A stretch of 24,573 nt of DNA from Clostridia bacterium (GCA_017455385.1 JAFTBD010000154.1:1-24573), one strand, 5' to 3'. Counted from the first letter of the stretch, positions 1 to 7,137 are shown. Made by a program: numbers and translations. The notes: a model not told the origin generated them from the letters alone.

Positions 1-330
1 CTATTCAAGGGAGAAAGCGACGAGGCGCGCGCCCTCATCTCGGAGAATCTCGCCGCCAATTTCCTCGGCATCGGTGCCGCCGCCACCCCGCTCGGGATCA
101 AAGCCACCGCCCTGATGCAGGGAGAAGACGAGGCCGCGCGCGACCACACCGTCCTTTTCATCGTCATCAATGCCTGCGGAGTGCAATTCTTGCCCGCGAC
201 CATCGTCGCCTTGCGGGCGAGCGCGGGAAGCGCATCCCCCTCCGACGTCATCCTGCCGACCCTCGTCGCCACACTCCTCACCGCCCTCATCGGCATCTCG
301 CTGACCCTTCTCACGAGGCGAAAAGGATGA
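1..330 (+). CDS. spmA: Spore maturation protein A, C-terminal part (5' end outside window)
   Basis: The reading frame is open from base 1 and ends at TGA 328-330, leaving 109 residues of the C-terminal half. The segment NLAANFLGIGAAATPLGIKA, followed by acidic residues, matches the nucleoside-recognition (Gate) domain of SpmA. The rest is hydrophobic with a short basic tail (TRRKG), as expected of a polytopic membrane protein. In Bacillus and Clostridium, SpmA and SpmB are needed for full dehydration of the spore core and hence heat resistance; their transport activity, if any, is unknown. The stop overlaps the spmB start as ATGA (327-330), so the two are translationally coupled. Identification is strong because the spmAB order and the motif agree. 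The N-terminus cannot be assessed. Confidence 0.9.
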   Translation, partial: LFKGESDEARALISENLAANFLGIGAAATPLGIKATALMQGEDEAARDHTVLFIVINACGVQFLPATIVALRASAGSASPSDVILPTLVATLLTALIGISLTLLTRRKG

Positions 331-833
331 GCGTCTATATCCTCCCCGCCTTCATCGCGCTGAATCTTCTCCTCGGCGCGATCAAGAAAGTGCCCGTCTT
401 CGACGCTTTCATCGAGGGAGCAAAGGGCGCCGTCGATCTCGTGAAGGCCCTCTTTCCCTACCTCGCCGCCGTCCTCATCGCGGTGAGCCTATTCAAATCG
501 AGCGGACTCGCGCACTTGCTTGCGGACTTTCTCTCCCCTGCCTTCCGTTTCCTCGGCATCCCACCCGAACTCACCGAGCTCATCGTCGTGCGTCCGATGA
601 GCGGGAGCGGCAGTCTCGCCCTTCTGTCGGACGTTTACGCCACCTACGGCGCGGACAGTTACCCCGCGCGGGCGGCGAGCGTCATCGTGGGAAGCAGCGA
701 AACGGTATTCTACGTCGTGGCGGTATATGCGGGCGGCACCAAGATCAAGAAATACCGCGGCGCCGTCCTGATCTCCCTCATCGCGACGTTCGCGGGCACC
801 GTCCTCTCCTGCCTGCTCTGCCGTTTTTTATAG
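327..833 (+). CDS. spmB: Spore maturation protein B
   Basis: This 168-residue membrane protein starts at ATG 327, overlapping the spmA stop by 4 bases. AAAAGG immediately upstream could act as a ribosome site. Length and sequence fit SpmB: an N-terminal hydrophobic segment, the motif VVRPMSGSGSLALLSDV around residues 88-105, then VIVGSSETVFYVVAVYAGG. The last two are hallmarks of the family. SpmB works with SpmA in the forespore/mother-cell membranes during spore core dehydration. Termination is not obvious directly after the stop. The next gene, a zinc-ribbon protein 58 bp downstream, has its own strong ribosome site and may be cotranscribed up to the hairpin at 1046-1065. The family call is secure; the biochemical activity is not known. 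Confidence 0.93.
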   Translation: MSVYILPAFIALNLLLGAIKKVPVFDAFIEGAKGAVDLVKALFPYLAAVLIAVSLFKSSGLAHLLADFLSPAFRFLGIPPELTELIVVRPMSGSGSLALLSDVYATYGADSYPARAASVIVGSSETVFYVVAVYAGGTKIKKYRGAVLISLIATFAGTVLSCLLCRFL

Positions 834-891
834 GTATAAAGATACATAAACGCGACCAAAATCCTCGTATCAAATAAAGGAGGATGATAGT

Positions 892-1032
892 ATGAAATAT
901 TATCACACCGGCGAAAAGCCCGGAGACGGCACCTACAGTTGCACCAATTGCGGCACCAACGTAAACGTAGGCAAGAACGACAAGATCCCGCCTTGCCCCA
1001 AGTGCACGAATACGTCTTTCACCAAGGACTGA
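892..1032 (+). CDS. Small zinc-ribbon protein (46 aa)
   Basis: This short gene starts at ATG 892 behind a near-ideal ribosome site (AAAGGAGGA, 876-884) and ends at TGA 1030-1032. The product has two CxxC pairs, Cys17/Cys20 (CTNC) and Cys35/Cys38 (CPKC), separated by 14 residues. That is the layout of a single zinc ribbon or rubredoxin-like knuckle. The N-terminus MKYYHTGEKPGDGTYSC resembles small zinc-ribbon proteins annotated in Firmicutes. The family function is unknown; binding of zinc (or iron) is inferred from the cysteine spacing. The strong ribosome site and intact cysteines argue that it is a real gene. It lies between spmB and a terminator, so it may be the last gene of the spm transcript. 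Confidence 0.8.
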   Translation: MKYYHTGEKPGDGTYSCTNCGTNVNVGKNDKIPPCPKCTNTSFTKD

Positions 1033-1039
1033 TCGCGCG

Positions 1040-1076
1040 AAAAAAGGCACGCCCGTCGGCGTGCCCCTACATAGTT
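1040..1076. terminator. Terminator hairpin between convergent genes
   Basis: GGCACGCC (1046-1053) pairs with GGCGTGCC (1058-1065) around a CGTC loop, giving an 8-bp GC-rich stem. On the minus strand the stem is followed directly by T6 (complement of 1040-1045), which makes a good intrinsic terminator for the ABC permease ending at 1085. On the plus strand the T-rich stretch begins about 10 bases later (TTTTC at 1075 onward), so termination of the zinc-ribbon transcript is plausible but weaker. Confidence 0.75.
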
Positions 1077-1084
1077 TTCTTTTT

Positions 1085-2677
1085 TCAACTCAACGCTTCG
1101 AACTTTCTCACGCCGACCGTCTGTAGCCATTTGATAAAGAGGACGTCTCCGACGACGAAGAGCACCAACATAATGAGCAAATACCAGGTATCCGCGATCC
1201 ACGCCGAGAGAGGCAGGAAGAGGAGCGCGAGGGCGAGGACGAAGAGGAACATCCCGAAGATACTGACGAGGACGGATAAGCCGCTCTTGACCGCGATGGT
1301 CTCATTCTTCCAGTCCAAGAAAGGTTTCAGAATATTCATCATCAATCCGAAGGTCGCCGAGAACAGGACGAACGCCGGCACCGACAAGAGGAGCAGGACG
1401 GCAGAGAGCGCGTCAAGACGGAATGCATAGACGAATGCCGCCCCCATAAAGAGCGCGGGCAGGACGGTGAGCGCCAAATGGAGCGCTACTTTCGCCTTGA
1501 AGATATCCACCGTGCTGACGGGCATCGAGCGAATGAGCCACAGCGAGCGCCCCTCGAGCGAAACGGACGGCGCGGTGAGGTCGTTGGTCGCCGCCACCAG
1601 ATAAACGAATGCCGCCGCAAACACCCCGCCCTTGATATTCGGGAAGGCTTGATTCACCCCGTCGAGCACGACAGTGAAAAGATCCGCTTTCACGAATACG
1701 AGCACGCCCGCAAGGAGCATCATGAGCGTCCCGAAGGAGCAATTCAAGATATAGATGGGGAGCGATAAGTAACGCTTCCATTCCCGCTTGAAGAGAGCCG
1801 CTTGCGGCTTGGCGCTTCTGACCTCGCCCACCTTGCCCTTCACGGCAGTGGAGGAACGGGCAACTGCAAAACGGCGGAACAGGAGCGAGATCACGACGTA
1901 GGCGAGGAAGAATGCCGCCGCAGAGACCGCCGCGAAGATCGCCATACCCGCCGCATCCCCTTCCGCGGCGAGTCCCATATAGTAGAATAGGAACAGCCCT
2001 TTCTTGATCGCGGACGGGACCTCGGTCATCGTCATCAGCGTAGCGAGGACGCCCTGCGCCTTGAAATAGCAGTAATAATAGATCACGATGAATACGAGGG
2101 AAGTGACGACGGTCACAAGGCTCTTCCGCTTCACCTTCCGCGCGATCGCCGCAACGACGAAGGCGAGCACCAACGTGAGCGCCACGACGAAGAGGGTCAC
2201 GAAGAGGAAGAGGAGCAGATGATTGATGACGACGAGCGCGCTCGCGGGCTTCGAGATAACGCGCGCGAGGAAGGCGGGCACGAGGACGACGCCCTCATAC
2301 AGCATACTGAGCGCCGCCACCGACGTGATACGCACGAAAACGATATGGCGCGGCGGGATGGGCATGGAGAGCAGGAGCTCATTATCCTTGGCGTTATAGA
2401 TGGTATTGTAGGCATTGAAAATGCTGCCGAGGAGCCCGATGGCGATGGCGATGAGCCCCATCACGAAATAATACAGGAAGGACATCTCCTCCGAAATGCC
2501 GAGGAGGATCCCATTCGCCATCGTATAGAAGATCGCCCCCATACCGACGAAGGACACCGCCAGCACGAGGATGAGGATGATCCCGCCCATTTTGGAACGT
2601 TGCCGCCCCGTGCGACGATCCTTGAAGAACATCGCGAAGAGCTCGGCGAATTGTTTCTTGAAAAGCGCTTTCAGCAT
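1085..2677 (-). CDS. ABC-2 type transporter permease (530 aa)
   Basis: This is a large polytopic membrane protein. It has a basic N-terminal stretch (FFKDRRTGRQRSKMGG), a first membrane span around residues 32-55, and further hydrophobic segments to the C-terminus. It resembles the putative ABC exporter permeases of Firmicutes that pair with a separate ATPase. The ATPase gene lies directly upstream, with only 2 bp between its stop and this ATG (2677). A GGAGGG ribosome site (complement of 2684-2689) lies inside the end of the ATPase gene. Together they would form an exporter; the substrate cannot be told from sequence. No periplasmic binding protein is nearby, which fits export rather than import. 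A terminator hairpin follows at 1040-1065. The family call is good and the substrate unknown. Confidence 0.85.
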   Translation of the reverse strand: MLKALFKKQFAELFAMFFKDRRTGRQRSKMGGIILILVLAVSFVGMGAIFYTMANGILLGISEEMSFLYYFVMGLIAIAIGLLGSIFNAYNTIYNAKDNELLLSMPIPPRHIVFVRITSVAALSMLYEGVVLVPAFLARVISKPASALVVINHLLLFLFVTLFVVALTLVLAFVVAAIARKVKRKSLVTVVTSLVFIVIYYYCYFKAQGVLATLMTMTEVPSAIKKGLFLFYYMGLAAEGDAAGMAIFAAVSAAAFFLAYVVISLLFRRFAVARSSTAVKGKVGEVRSAKPQAALFKREWKRYLSLPIYILNCSFGTLMMLLAGVLVFVKADLFTVVLDGVNQAFPNIKGGVFAAAFVYLVAATNDLTAPSVSLEGRSLWLIRSMPVSTVDIFKAKVALHLALTVLPALFMGAAFVYAFRLDALSAVLLLLSVPAFVLFSATFGLMMNILKPFLDWKNETIAVKSGLSVLVSIFGMFLFVLALALLFLPLSAWIADTWYLLIMLVLFVVGDVLFIKWLQTVGVRKFEALS

Positions 2678-2679
2678 CC

Positions 2680-3387
2680 TCAGCCCTCCATCTCGAGGAA
2701 GATCTCTTCCAAGGAAGCATCCCCCTTGACTTCGTCCATACTGCCGAATTTCACGAGTTTACCTTTTTTAATGATGGCGACCTTGTCGCAGAGTTTCTCC
2801 GCTACCTCGAGGATATGCGTGGAGAAGAGAATGGCGCCGCCCGCCGAGCAGAAGTCGCGCATGATCTCTTTCAGCACGTGGCTCGCCTTGGGGTCCAACC
2901 CGACGAAAGGCTCGTCGAGAAGGATGAGGTCGGGCGCATGGAGAAAAGCGGAGATCACCACGAGTTTCTGTTTCATACCATGGGAATAAGAGGATATCTG
3001 CGTCGCGATCTCGTCCTCGGTGAGGGAGAGCGCCGCGGCGTATTTATCGATCCGCTCCTTCCTGTCCTCCGCGGAAACGCCGAAAATGTCGGCGATAAAA
3101 TTCAGGTACTGCATTCCCGTCATGAAGTCGTAAATATCGGGATTATCGGGGATATAGGCGATCTTCTTCTTGGTGGCGATGGGCTGATCGGTCACCGAGA
3201 TGCCGTCCACGTAGATGCCGCCCTCCTCGAAACCGAGGATGCCCGCCACGCATTTCAGCGTCGTGGTCTTGCCCGCACCGTTATGCCCGATGAACGCGCA
3301 GAGCTCCCCGCGCTTCACCTCCATCGTCAAGCCTTCCACCGCCGTCTTGTCGCCGTAACGTTTCGTCAGATCTCTGATAAGTAACAT
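2680..3387 (-). CDS. ABC transporter ATP-binding protein
   Basis: A 235-residue ABC ATPase. Visible motifs are Walker A (GHNGAGKTT), a Q-loop region (YIPDNPDIYDFMTG), the atypical signature SYSHGMKQK, Walker B with catalytic Glu (LILLDEPFVGLDP) and the H-loop (STHI). The signature YSHGMKQ replaces LSGGQ, which is common in ABC-2 exporters of Firmicutes. I chose ATG 3387: it gives MLLIRDLTKRYGDKT, the usual N-terminus, and GGGAGGA lies just before it (3397-3391), although the spacer is short. An in-frame ATG at 3399 is the alternative and would add four residues. It is coupled to the permease downstream with a 2-bp gap. It supplies energy for that exporter. Confidence 0.9.
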   Translation of the reverse strand: MLLIRDLTKRYGDKTAVEGLTMEVKRGELCAFIGHNGAGKTTTLKCVAGILGFEEGGIYVDGISVTDQPIATKKKIAYIPDNPDIYDFMTGMQYLNFIADIFGVSAEDRKERIDKYAAALSLTEDEIATQISSYSHGMKQKLVVISAFLHAPDLILLDEPFVGLDPKASHVLKEIMRDFCSAGGAILFSTHILEVAEKLCDKVAIIKKGKLVKFGSMDEVKGDASLEEIFLEMEG

Positions 3388-3410
3388 AATTCCTCCCATC
3401 TATGCCCTCT

Positions 3411-3424
3411 CTTTCGCGCGAAAG
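3411..3424. promoter_or_regulatory. Perfect 14-bp palindrome CTTTCGCGCGAAAG upstream of ABC genes
   Basis: CTTTCGCGCGAAAG is a perfect palindrome lying 24 bp upstream of the ABC ATPase start and just after the methyltransferase stop. Its 12-bp core TTTCGCGCGAAA recurs inside the mrnC promoter (17234-17245). An 11-base match also occurs within gerAB coding sequence near 12301, so the motif is not exclusively intergenic. It may be a repressor operator or a small hairpin in the mRNA; no clear sigma-A promoter frames it here. Confidence 0.35.
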
Positions 3425-3441
3425 GGGACGCCTCTATTCTA

Positions 3442-4890
3442 CTATTCCGAGCGCGGGACGTAGCCCACTTTGAGGTATTTGAGGCTCGCCTCGTACCCTT
3501 CTTTCTCGATGGCGAGACGGATGCGCTCGTAGGTGACGCTCCGACAGATGCCGTTCTCGTTATTCGTGCAGAGGATGAATCTCCGCCGCCCGTTATCCGC
3601 CTTGTTGAGCGCCATCACGGCGTGTCCCGTGGTGCCCGATCCGGCGAAAAAGTCCAAGACCGTCGCGTCCTTCTTATCCACCGCGCCGATCAGAATGCGC
3701 ATGAGTTTGACGGATTTCGGATAGGAAAAGACCGCCTTGCCGAAGAGGGACATAATCTCCTGATTGCCGTTGCCGACGTCGGTGATGACGTCTTTCAGGC
3801 TGGTTTTATCGTAGTCGCGGATCTTCGTATATACCTTATAAACTCCCTTGACGAGGAGAAAACAGAGGTCTTCTTTCTCCGCGAGGATCTTCTTCTCGGA
3901 CCAGCGCCAAGCGTGATAGGCGTGGGTGCCATCCGCATTCTTGTGCGGCGGGATGAGGACGTAGCCCTCGGGCACCTCTTCCTCGCCGAAAGGATCGGAG
4001 AATCTGATGTCCCCCGTCGCGGGCGAATAGAGGATATTGAAGACCAAATTCGGGCGGGTCTCCTCGTTGAAGGCGGAATTCGTATTATACAGTTCGTTCT
4101 TGATGACGAAAGAGCCTTTCTCGTCCTGCATCACGGGATACTCCGCGATGCGATAGACCGAAGGCATCGTCTTCTTCAGCTCTCGGACGTTACCGACGAA
4201 GGTCTTGACCTTCGAGGCGTCCTTCGCGTAGCAGAGGATGTGCTCGTAGGTCTTCACCGCGCCGCCGACGCCGATCTGCCTGCCTTTCAGATTATTCAGC
4301 CAAATGAAATCATTCAGGAAATTCTTCTCGCCGTAGATCTCGTCGAGGAGGAGTTTGAGGTCATAGACCTCTTTCTCGTCGATACTGATGAAGATGACGC
4401 CGTCCCCCGTCAGAAGCTCACGCGCCACCACCAGCCTCTTCGCCATAAAGGACAGCCATTTGCTGTGGCGGTAGGCGTCCTTGGACTCCACGAAAGCATC
4501 GTCGTAAACGAAGTCCTTATTGCCGGTATTGTAGGGCGGATCGATATAAATGACGTCCACCTTGCCCGCGTGCGTGTCGCAGAGAAGATGCAAAGACGCA
4601 AGATTATCCCCCTCGATGAGAAGATCGGTCTCGCCGCCTTTCTCGATGCGGAGAGCCTCGTCCTCCGTCGCAACGGGCAGACACTTTTCCAACATTTCGT
4701 CCACCGCTTCGCGGTGATCCTCGAAGACCAGTCCGTATTTTTTGCCGTTAACGTCCTCGCGTATCTCCTCGAGATAAGCGATGAGTTTCTCGGTCTCTCC
4801 GTCCTGCGGGAGCGCAGAGATATACGCCTCGACGGCGTGCAACTTTTCCATTAATTTCGTGCGTTTCTCGCCCGTTACGTTGACAGACAC
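3442..4890 (-). CDS. Type III-like adenine-specific DNA methyltransferase (orphan Mod)
   Basis: This 482-residue N6-adenine (or N4-cytosine) methyltransferase has DPPYNTG (motif IV, residues 117-123) ahead of FAGSGTTGHA (motif I, AdoMet-binding, from residue 415). That is the beta-class order of type III Mod subunits. The region between holds the target-recognition segment, and the C-terminus (CRSVTYERIRLAIE) is Mod-like. I chose GTG 4890 because GGGAGG lies five bases upstream; the in-frame ATG 36 bp further up has no ribosome site. It is shorter than typical type III Mods (about 600 residues). No res helicase/endonuclase gene is adjacent: the downstream genes are an ABC exporter and the upstream neighbour is divergent asnS. 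It therefore looks like an orphan methylase. A consensus promoter lies at 4948-4976. Confidence 0.88.
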   Translation of the reverse strand: MSVNVTGEKRTKLMEKLHAVEAYISALPQDGETEKLIAYLEEIREDVNGKKYGLVFEDHREAVDEMLEKCLPVATEDEALRIEKGGETDLLIEGDNLASLHLLCDTHAGKVDVIYIDPPYNTGNKDFVYDDAFVESKDAYRHSKWLSFMAKRLVVARELLTGDGVIFISIDEKEVYDLKLLLDEIYGEKNFLNDFIWLNNLKGRQIGVGGAVKTYEHILCYAKDASKVKTFVGNVRELKKTMPSVYRIAEYPVMQDEKGSFVIKNELYNTNSAFNEETRPNLVFNILYSPATGDIRFSDPFGEEEVPEGYVLIPPHKNADGTHAYHAWRWSEKKILAEKEDLCFLLVKGVYKVYTKIRDYDKTSLKDVITDVGNGNQEIMSLFGKAVFSYPKSVKLMRILIGAVDKKDATVLDFFAGSGTTGHAVMALNKADNGRRRFILCTNNENGICRSVTYERIRLAIEKEGYEASLKYLKVGYVPRSE

Positions 4891-4929
4891 AGCGCCCTCC
4901 CGACGTATGCGAAATGACCTTCGCAAACG

Positions 4930-4945
4930 CCATAGATCATTATGG
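4930..4945. promoter_or_regulatory. Inverted repeat at the methyltransferase transcription start
   Basis: CCATA (4930-4934) and TATGG (4941-4945) form an inverted repeat around GATCAT, immediately downstream of the minus-strand -10 box at 4953-4948. The predicted start of transcription falls within it. This is a position where a repressor or the methylase itself could act. It also contains GATC. Inference only. Confidence 0.35.
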
Positions 4946-4947
4946 AT

Positions 4948-4976
4948 ATTGTATCAAAAAGGGCGCGGAAAGTCAA
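4948..4976 (-). promoter_or_regulatory. Sigma-A promoter of the methyltransferase gene
   Basis: On the minus strand TTGACT (4976-4971) and TACAAT (4953-4948) are separated by exactly 17 bp. Each box differs from consensus at one base. The promoter is about 58 bp upstream of the GTG start, leaving a leader of roughly 50 bases that carries the GGGAGG ribosome site. Confidence 0.8.
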
Positions 4977-5001
4977 CGAACATCGCCCACTACGCAGGTA
5001 C

Positions 5002-5058
5002 GCGCGCGACCATAGAAGGCGTCTCGCGCATCAGCAACGGGGGCTTCCTCCCTTTTTT
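5002..5058 (+). terminator. Hairpin plus terminator-like structure upstream of asnS
   Basis: GCGCGCGAC (5002-5010) pairs with GTCTCGCGC (5021-5029), with one mismatch. It is followed by GGGGG (5039-5043), a CTTC loop, CTCCC (5048-5052) and T6 (5053-5058), an intrinsic-terminator shape. It sits 72 bases before the asnS start. It could end a short plus-strand transcript, act as an attenuator of asnS, or insulate asnS from upstream transcription. I see no T-box consensus here, so a T-box riboswitch is not supported. Confidence 0.5.
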
Positions 5059-5102
5059 CCGAAGGAAAACGCATAAAATTCTTTTCATCTTTCGTACGAA
5101 TG

Positions 5103-5111
5103 TGCTATGAT
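5103..5111 (+). promoter_or_regulatory. Possible extended -10 promoter of asnS
   Basis: TGCTATGAT is an extended -10 element (TGn plus TATGAT). The -35 region is poor (TTTTCA about 18 bp upstream). The resulting leader would be only about 12 bases, which crowds the GAGG ribosome site at 5118-5121. The true start may therefore lie further upstream. Confidence 0.35.
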
Positions 5112-5129
5112 TATTCCGAGGTAAAAACT

Positions 5130-6512
5130 ATGAAACGTACATTTGTCAAAGACTTATACTTCGCTGCGCCCGCATCGGGCGAGGAGATCACCGTCTGCGG
5201 TTGGATCAAGACCATCCGTAACGACAAGTTCATCGAGCTGTCGGACGGCACCTGTTTCAACAAGCTCCAAGTCGTTGCGGAGAGGGAGAACCTCGCGAAT
5301 TTCGACGACGTCATCAAGCAGAACGTCGGCGCCGCATTAAGAGTCACCGGCACCTTCGTGCTGACCCCGGAGGCGAAACAGCCTTTCGAGCTCCTCGCGA
5401 CCGCCATCGAGATCGAGGGCGCGTCCACCCCCGACTTCCCCATTCAGAAGAAGGCGGCATCCCTCGAATACCTGCGTGAACAAGCCTATCTCCGTCCCCG
5501 CACCAACACCTTCAATGCGGTCTTCCGCATCCGCAGCGTGCTGGCGCAGGCGATCCACCGCTATTTCGCGGATCACGGATTCATCTACGTGCACACCCCC
5601 ATCGTCACGACGAGCGACGCGGAGGGCGCGGGCGAGATGTTCCAGATCACGACCCTCGACATGAAAGAGCCCCCGCTCACCGATAAGGGGGATATCGATT
5701 ACAGCAAGGACTTTTTCGGCAGGAAAGCGAACCTGACCGTTTCCGGTCAGCTCAACGTCGAGACCTTCTGTATGGCGTTCAGCAACGTCTACACCTTCGG
5801 TCCCACCTTCCGCGCCGAGAACAGCAATACCTCCCGTCACGCGGCGGAATTCTGGATGATCGAGCCGGAGATCGCCTTCGCAGACCTTCACGACAATATG
5901 GCTCTCGTCGAGGACCTTCTGAAATTCTCCGTGCGCTACACCCTTGAGCGCTGCTCGCAGGACATCGAATTCCTGAATAAATTCGTGGACAAGGACCTTC
6001 TGAACCGCTTGAATAAGATGCTCGACCTGAAATTCAAAGAGGTCAAATACACCCAAGCCATCGAGATATTGCAAAACTGCGGCGAGAAATTCGACTATCC
6101 CGTGTACTGGGGATGCGACCTGCAGTCCGAGCACGAGAGATACCTCACCGAGAAGCATTTCAAGCGCCCCATCTTCCTCACCGACTACCCGAAGGACATC
6201 AAGGCGTTCTATATGCGCATGAATGACGACGGCAAGACCGTCGCGGCGATGGACCTTTTGGTCCCCGGCATCGGCGAACTCGTCGGCGGCAGTCAGAGAG
6301 AAGAGCGTCTCGACCTCCTCGACCGCCGCATGGAAGAGCTCGGCCTCAAGAAGGAAGACTACTGGTGGTATCGTAATCTCCGCATCTACGGCGGCACCAA
6401 GCACGCAGGCTTCGGCATCGGATTCGAGAGGCTGGTGATGTACGTGACCGGCATCGCGAATATCCGCGACGTGTTGCCGTTCCCGAGGACTGTGAAAAAC
6501 GCCGAATACTAA
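5130..6512 (+). CDS. asnS: Asparagine--tRNA ligase
   Basis: This 460-residue class IIb aminoacyl-tRNA synthetase charges tRNA-Asn with asparagine in the cytoplasm. The N-terminal OB-fold anticodon-binding domain (about residues 15-100, with VCGWIKTIRNDKFIELSDG) is followed by the catalytic core. Motif 2 reads TFRAENSNTSRHAAEFWMIEPE near residues 227-247 and motif 3 reads GFGIGFERLVMYVTG near residue 427. Presence of RAENSNTSRH and the absence of a GAD-type insertion favour AsnRS over AspRS. I chose ATG 5130 because GAGG lies 8 bases upstream and MKRTFVKDL is the usual start; the ATG at 5100 overlaps the promoter-like region. Intrinsic terminators follow at 6586-6618 and 6835-6863. The length is normal for the family. 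Confidence 0.97.
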   Translation: MKRTFVKDLYFAAPASGEEITVCGWIKTIRNDKFIELSDGTCFNKLQVVAERENLANFDDVIKQNVGAALRVTGTFVLTPEAKQPFELLATAIEIEGASTPDFPIQKKAASLEYLREQAYLRPRTNTFNAVFRIRSVLAQAIHRYFADHGFIYVHTPIVTTSDAEGAGEMFQITTLDMKEPPLTDKGDIDYSKDFFGRKANLTVSGQLNVETFCMAFSNVYTFGPTFRAENSNTSRHAAEFWMIEPEIAFADLHDNMALVEDLLKFSVRYTLERCSQDIEFLNKFVDKDLLNRLNKMLDLKFKEVKYTQAIEILQNCGEKFDYPVYWGCDLQSEHERYLTEKHFKRPIFLTDYPKDIKAFYMRMNDDGKTVAAMDLLVPGIGELVGGSQREERLDLLDRRMEELGLKKEDYWWYRNLRIYGGTKHAGFGIGFERLVMYVTGIANIRDVLPFPRTVKNAEY

Positions 6513-6585
6513 TCAAGACGGGCAAACGGTAGTGCAACTTAGAGACCTTTGCTTGTAAGATCGACAAAAAACATATTTGAATCTG

Positions 6586-6618
6586 AAGTCGTCAACTACG
6601 TTTGCCGACTTCTTTTTT
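6586..6618 (+). terminator. Likely asnS terminator
   Basis: AAGTCG (6586-6591) pairs with CGACTT (6606-6611) around a 14-base loop, which can itself form a short CAA/TTG stem. C and T6 (6613-6618) follow. It lies 74 bases after the asnS stop. Confidence 0.6.
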
Positions 6619-6690
6619 ACCTTTCCAACTTGTTTGACCATCATTTGAGCTGCTGATACGAGAAAGGAAAAGGGAATATAAAGAATAACG

Positions 6691-6790
6691 TTTTTGTCTT
6701 TTTCCGTTTGTTCGCTCGACGTATGTCAATACGCCTTCACTCACGAACGAAAAATCTTACTGCGCCCTTTTCCCTAATTTGCACTACCTT
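6691..6790. repeat. Duplicated intergenic element, copy 1
   Basis: This segment and 6917-7015 are diverged direct copies. About 44 of the first 52 bases match without gaps, and both end in TTTGCAC followed by a matching CTT. Both contain a conserved small hairpin, CGTAT-N4-ATACG, with different loops: GTCA here (6720-6733) and GCCT in copy 2. In this copy TTTGTTCG (6707-6714) also pairs with CGAACGAA (6744-6751), and GGAAAAGGG (6666-6674) with CCCTTTTCC (6765-6773). Together these suggest a folded RNA. An intrinsic terminator follows 45 bases downstream on the plus strand. A 15-base fragment of the same family (one mismatch) lies inverted at 6530-6544, just after asnS. No convincing protein is encoded. 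Confidence 0.6.
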
Positions 6791-6834
6791 GGCGGTTTAT
6801 TCTCGGAATAACGATAAAAAGCAACGAGTTTTAG

Positions 6835-6863
6835 GAAGATGACAGTTCGTCATCTTCTTTTTT
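6835..6863 (+). terminator. Strong intrinsic terminator after repeat copy 1
   Basis: GAAGATGAC (6835-6843), loop AGTTC and GTCATCTTC (6849-6857) form a perfect 9-bp stem followed by T6 (6858-6863). On the minus strand no T-run follows, so it serves plus-strand transcription. Since asnS already has a terminator at 6586-6618, this one may end a separate short transcript containing the repeat at 6691-6790. Confidence 0.75.
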
Positions 6864-6916
6864 ATAAAAAATCGAAAACGCTCGTAACAGATAAGGAAGA
6901 GAAAAGATATAGTTGC

Positions 6917-7015
6917 TTTTTGTCTTCGTCCCTTTCCTCGCTCGACGTATGCCTATACGCCTTTACTCGAAAACGAACGATCTTCCTTCGCATCTCCCAC
7001 TATTTGCACCGTCTT
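6917..7015. repeat. Duplicated intergenic element, copy 2
   Basis: The second copy is offset by 226 bp from copy 1. It keeps the TTTTTGTCTT head, the CTCGACGTATG core, the CGTAT-GCCT-ATACG hairpin and the TTTGCAC tail. The bases before both copies are similarly purine-rich (GATAAGGAAGAG versus GATACGAGAAAGG), so the duplication probably began about 40 bp further upstream. AAGGAAGA (6893-6900) can pair with TCTTCCTT (6981-6988). Downstream it runs into a hairpin array rather than a terminator of its own. Confidence 0.6.
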
Positions 7016-7036
7016 AGACGCTGAAAGCAATGGATC

Positions 7037-7137
7037 GACCTTACGGTCAATTCACGCACGAAGTGCAATTCACCGGCAGCAATACGCTTTATGAACGCAG
7101 TTCACAAGTTCACTTTCTTTCGCCACAGCGAAAGAAA
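7037..7137. repeat. Mosaic hairpin array A
   Basis: Small inverted repeats are joined by a constant spacer. GACC-TTAC-GGTC (7037-7048) is followed by AATTCAC, GCAC-GAA-GTGC (7056-7066) and AATTCAC. After a degraded stretch come two AGTTCAC copies (7099-7105, 7107-7113), then a 10-bp stem TTTCTTTCGC/GCGAAAGAAA (7114-7137). The GACC/GGTC and GCAC-GAA-GTGC modules recur in the array at 22631-22898 with the same spacer. No gene lies here. It belongs to a dispersed repeat family in this genome. Confidence 0.65.

Noticed and set aside
3622..4854. 410-codon plus-strand frame opposite the methyltransferase
   Set aside because: It is antisense to conserved methylase motifs and has no ribosome site.
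4977..5129. T-box riboswitch before asnS
   Set aside because: The segment AGGTACGCGCG resembles part of a T-box by eye, but the conserved TGGNACCGCG sequence and a stem I with specifier loop are not present, and the space is too short.
6839..7024. 61-codon plus-strand frame across repeat copy 2
   Set aside because: Its start lies inside the terminator stem at 6835-6857, there is no ribosome site, and the frame is not preserved in repeat copy 1.
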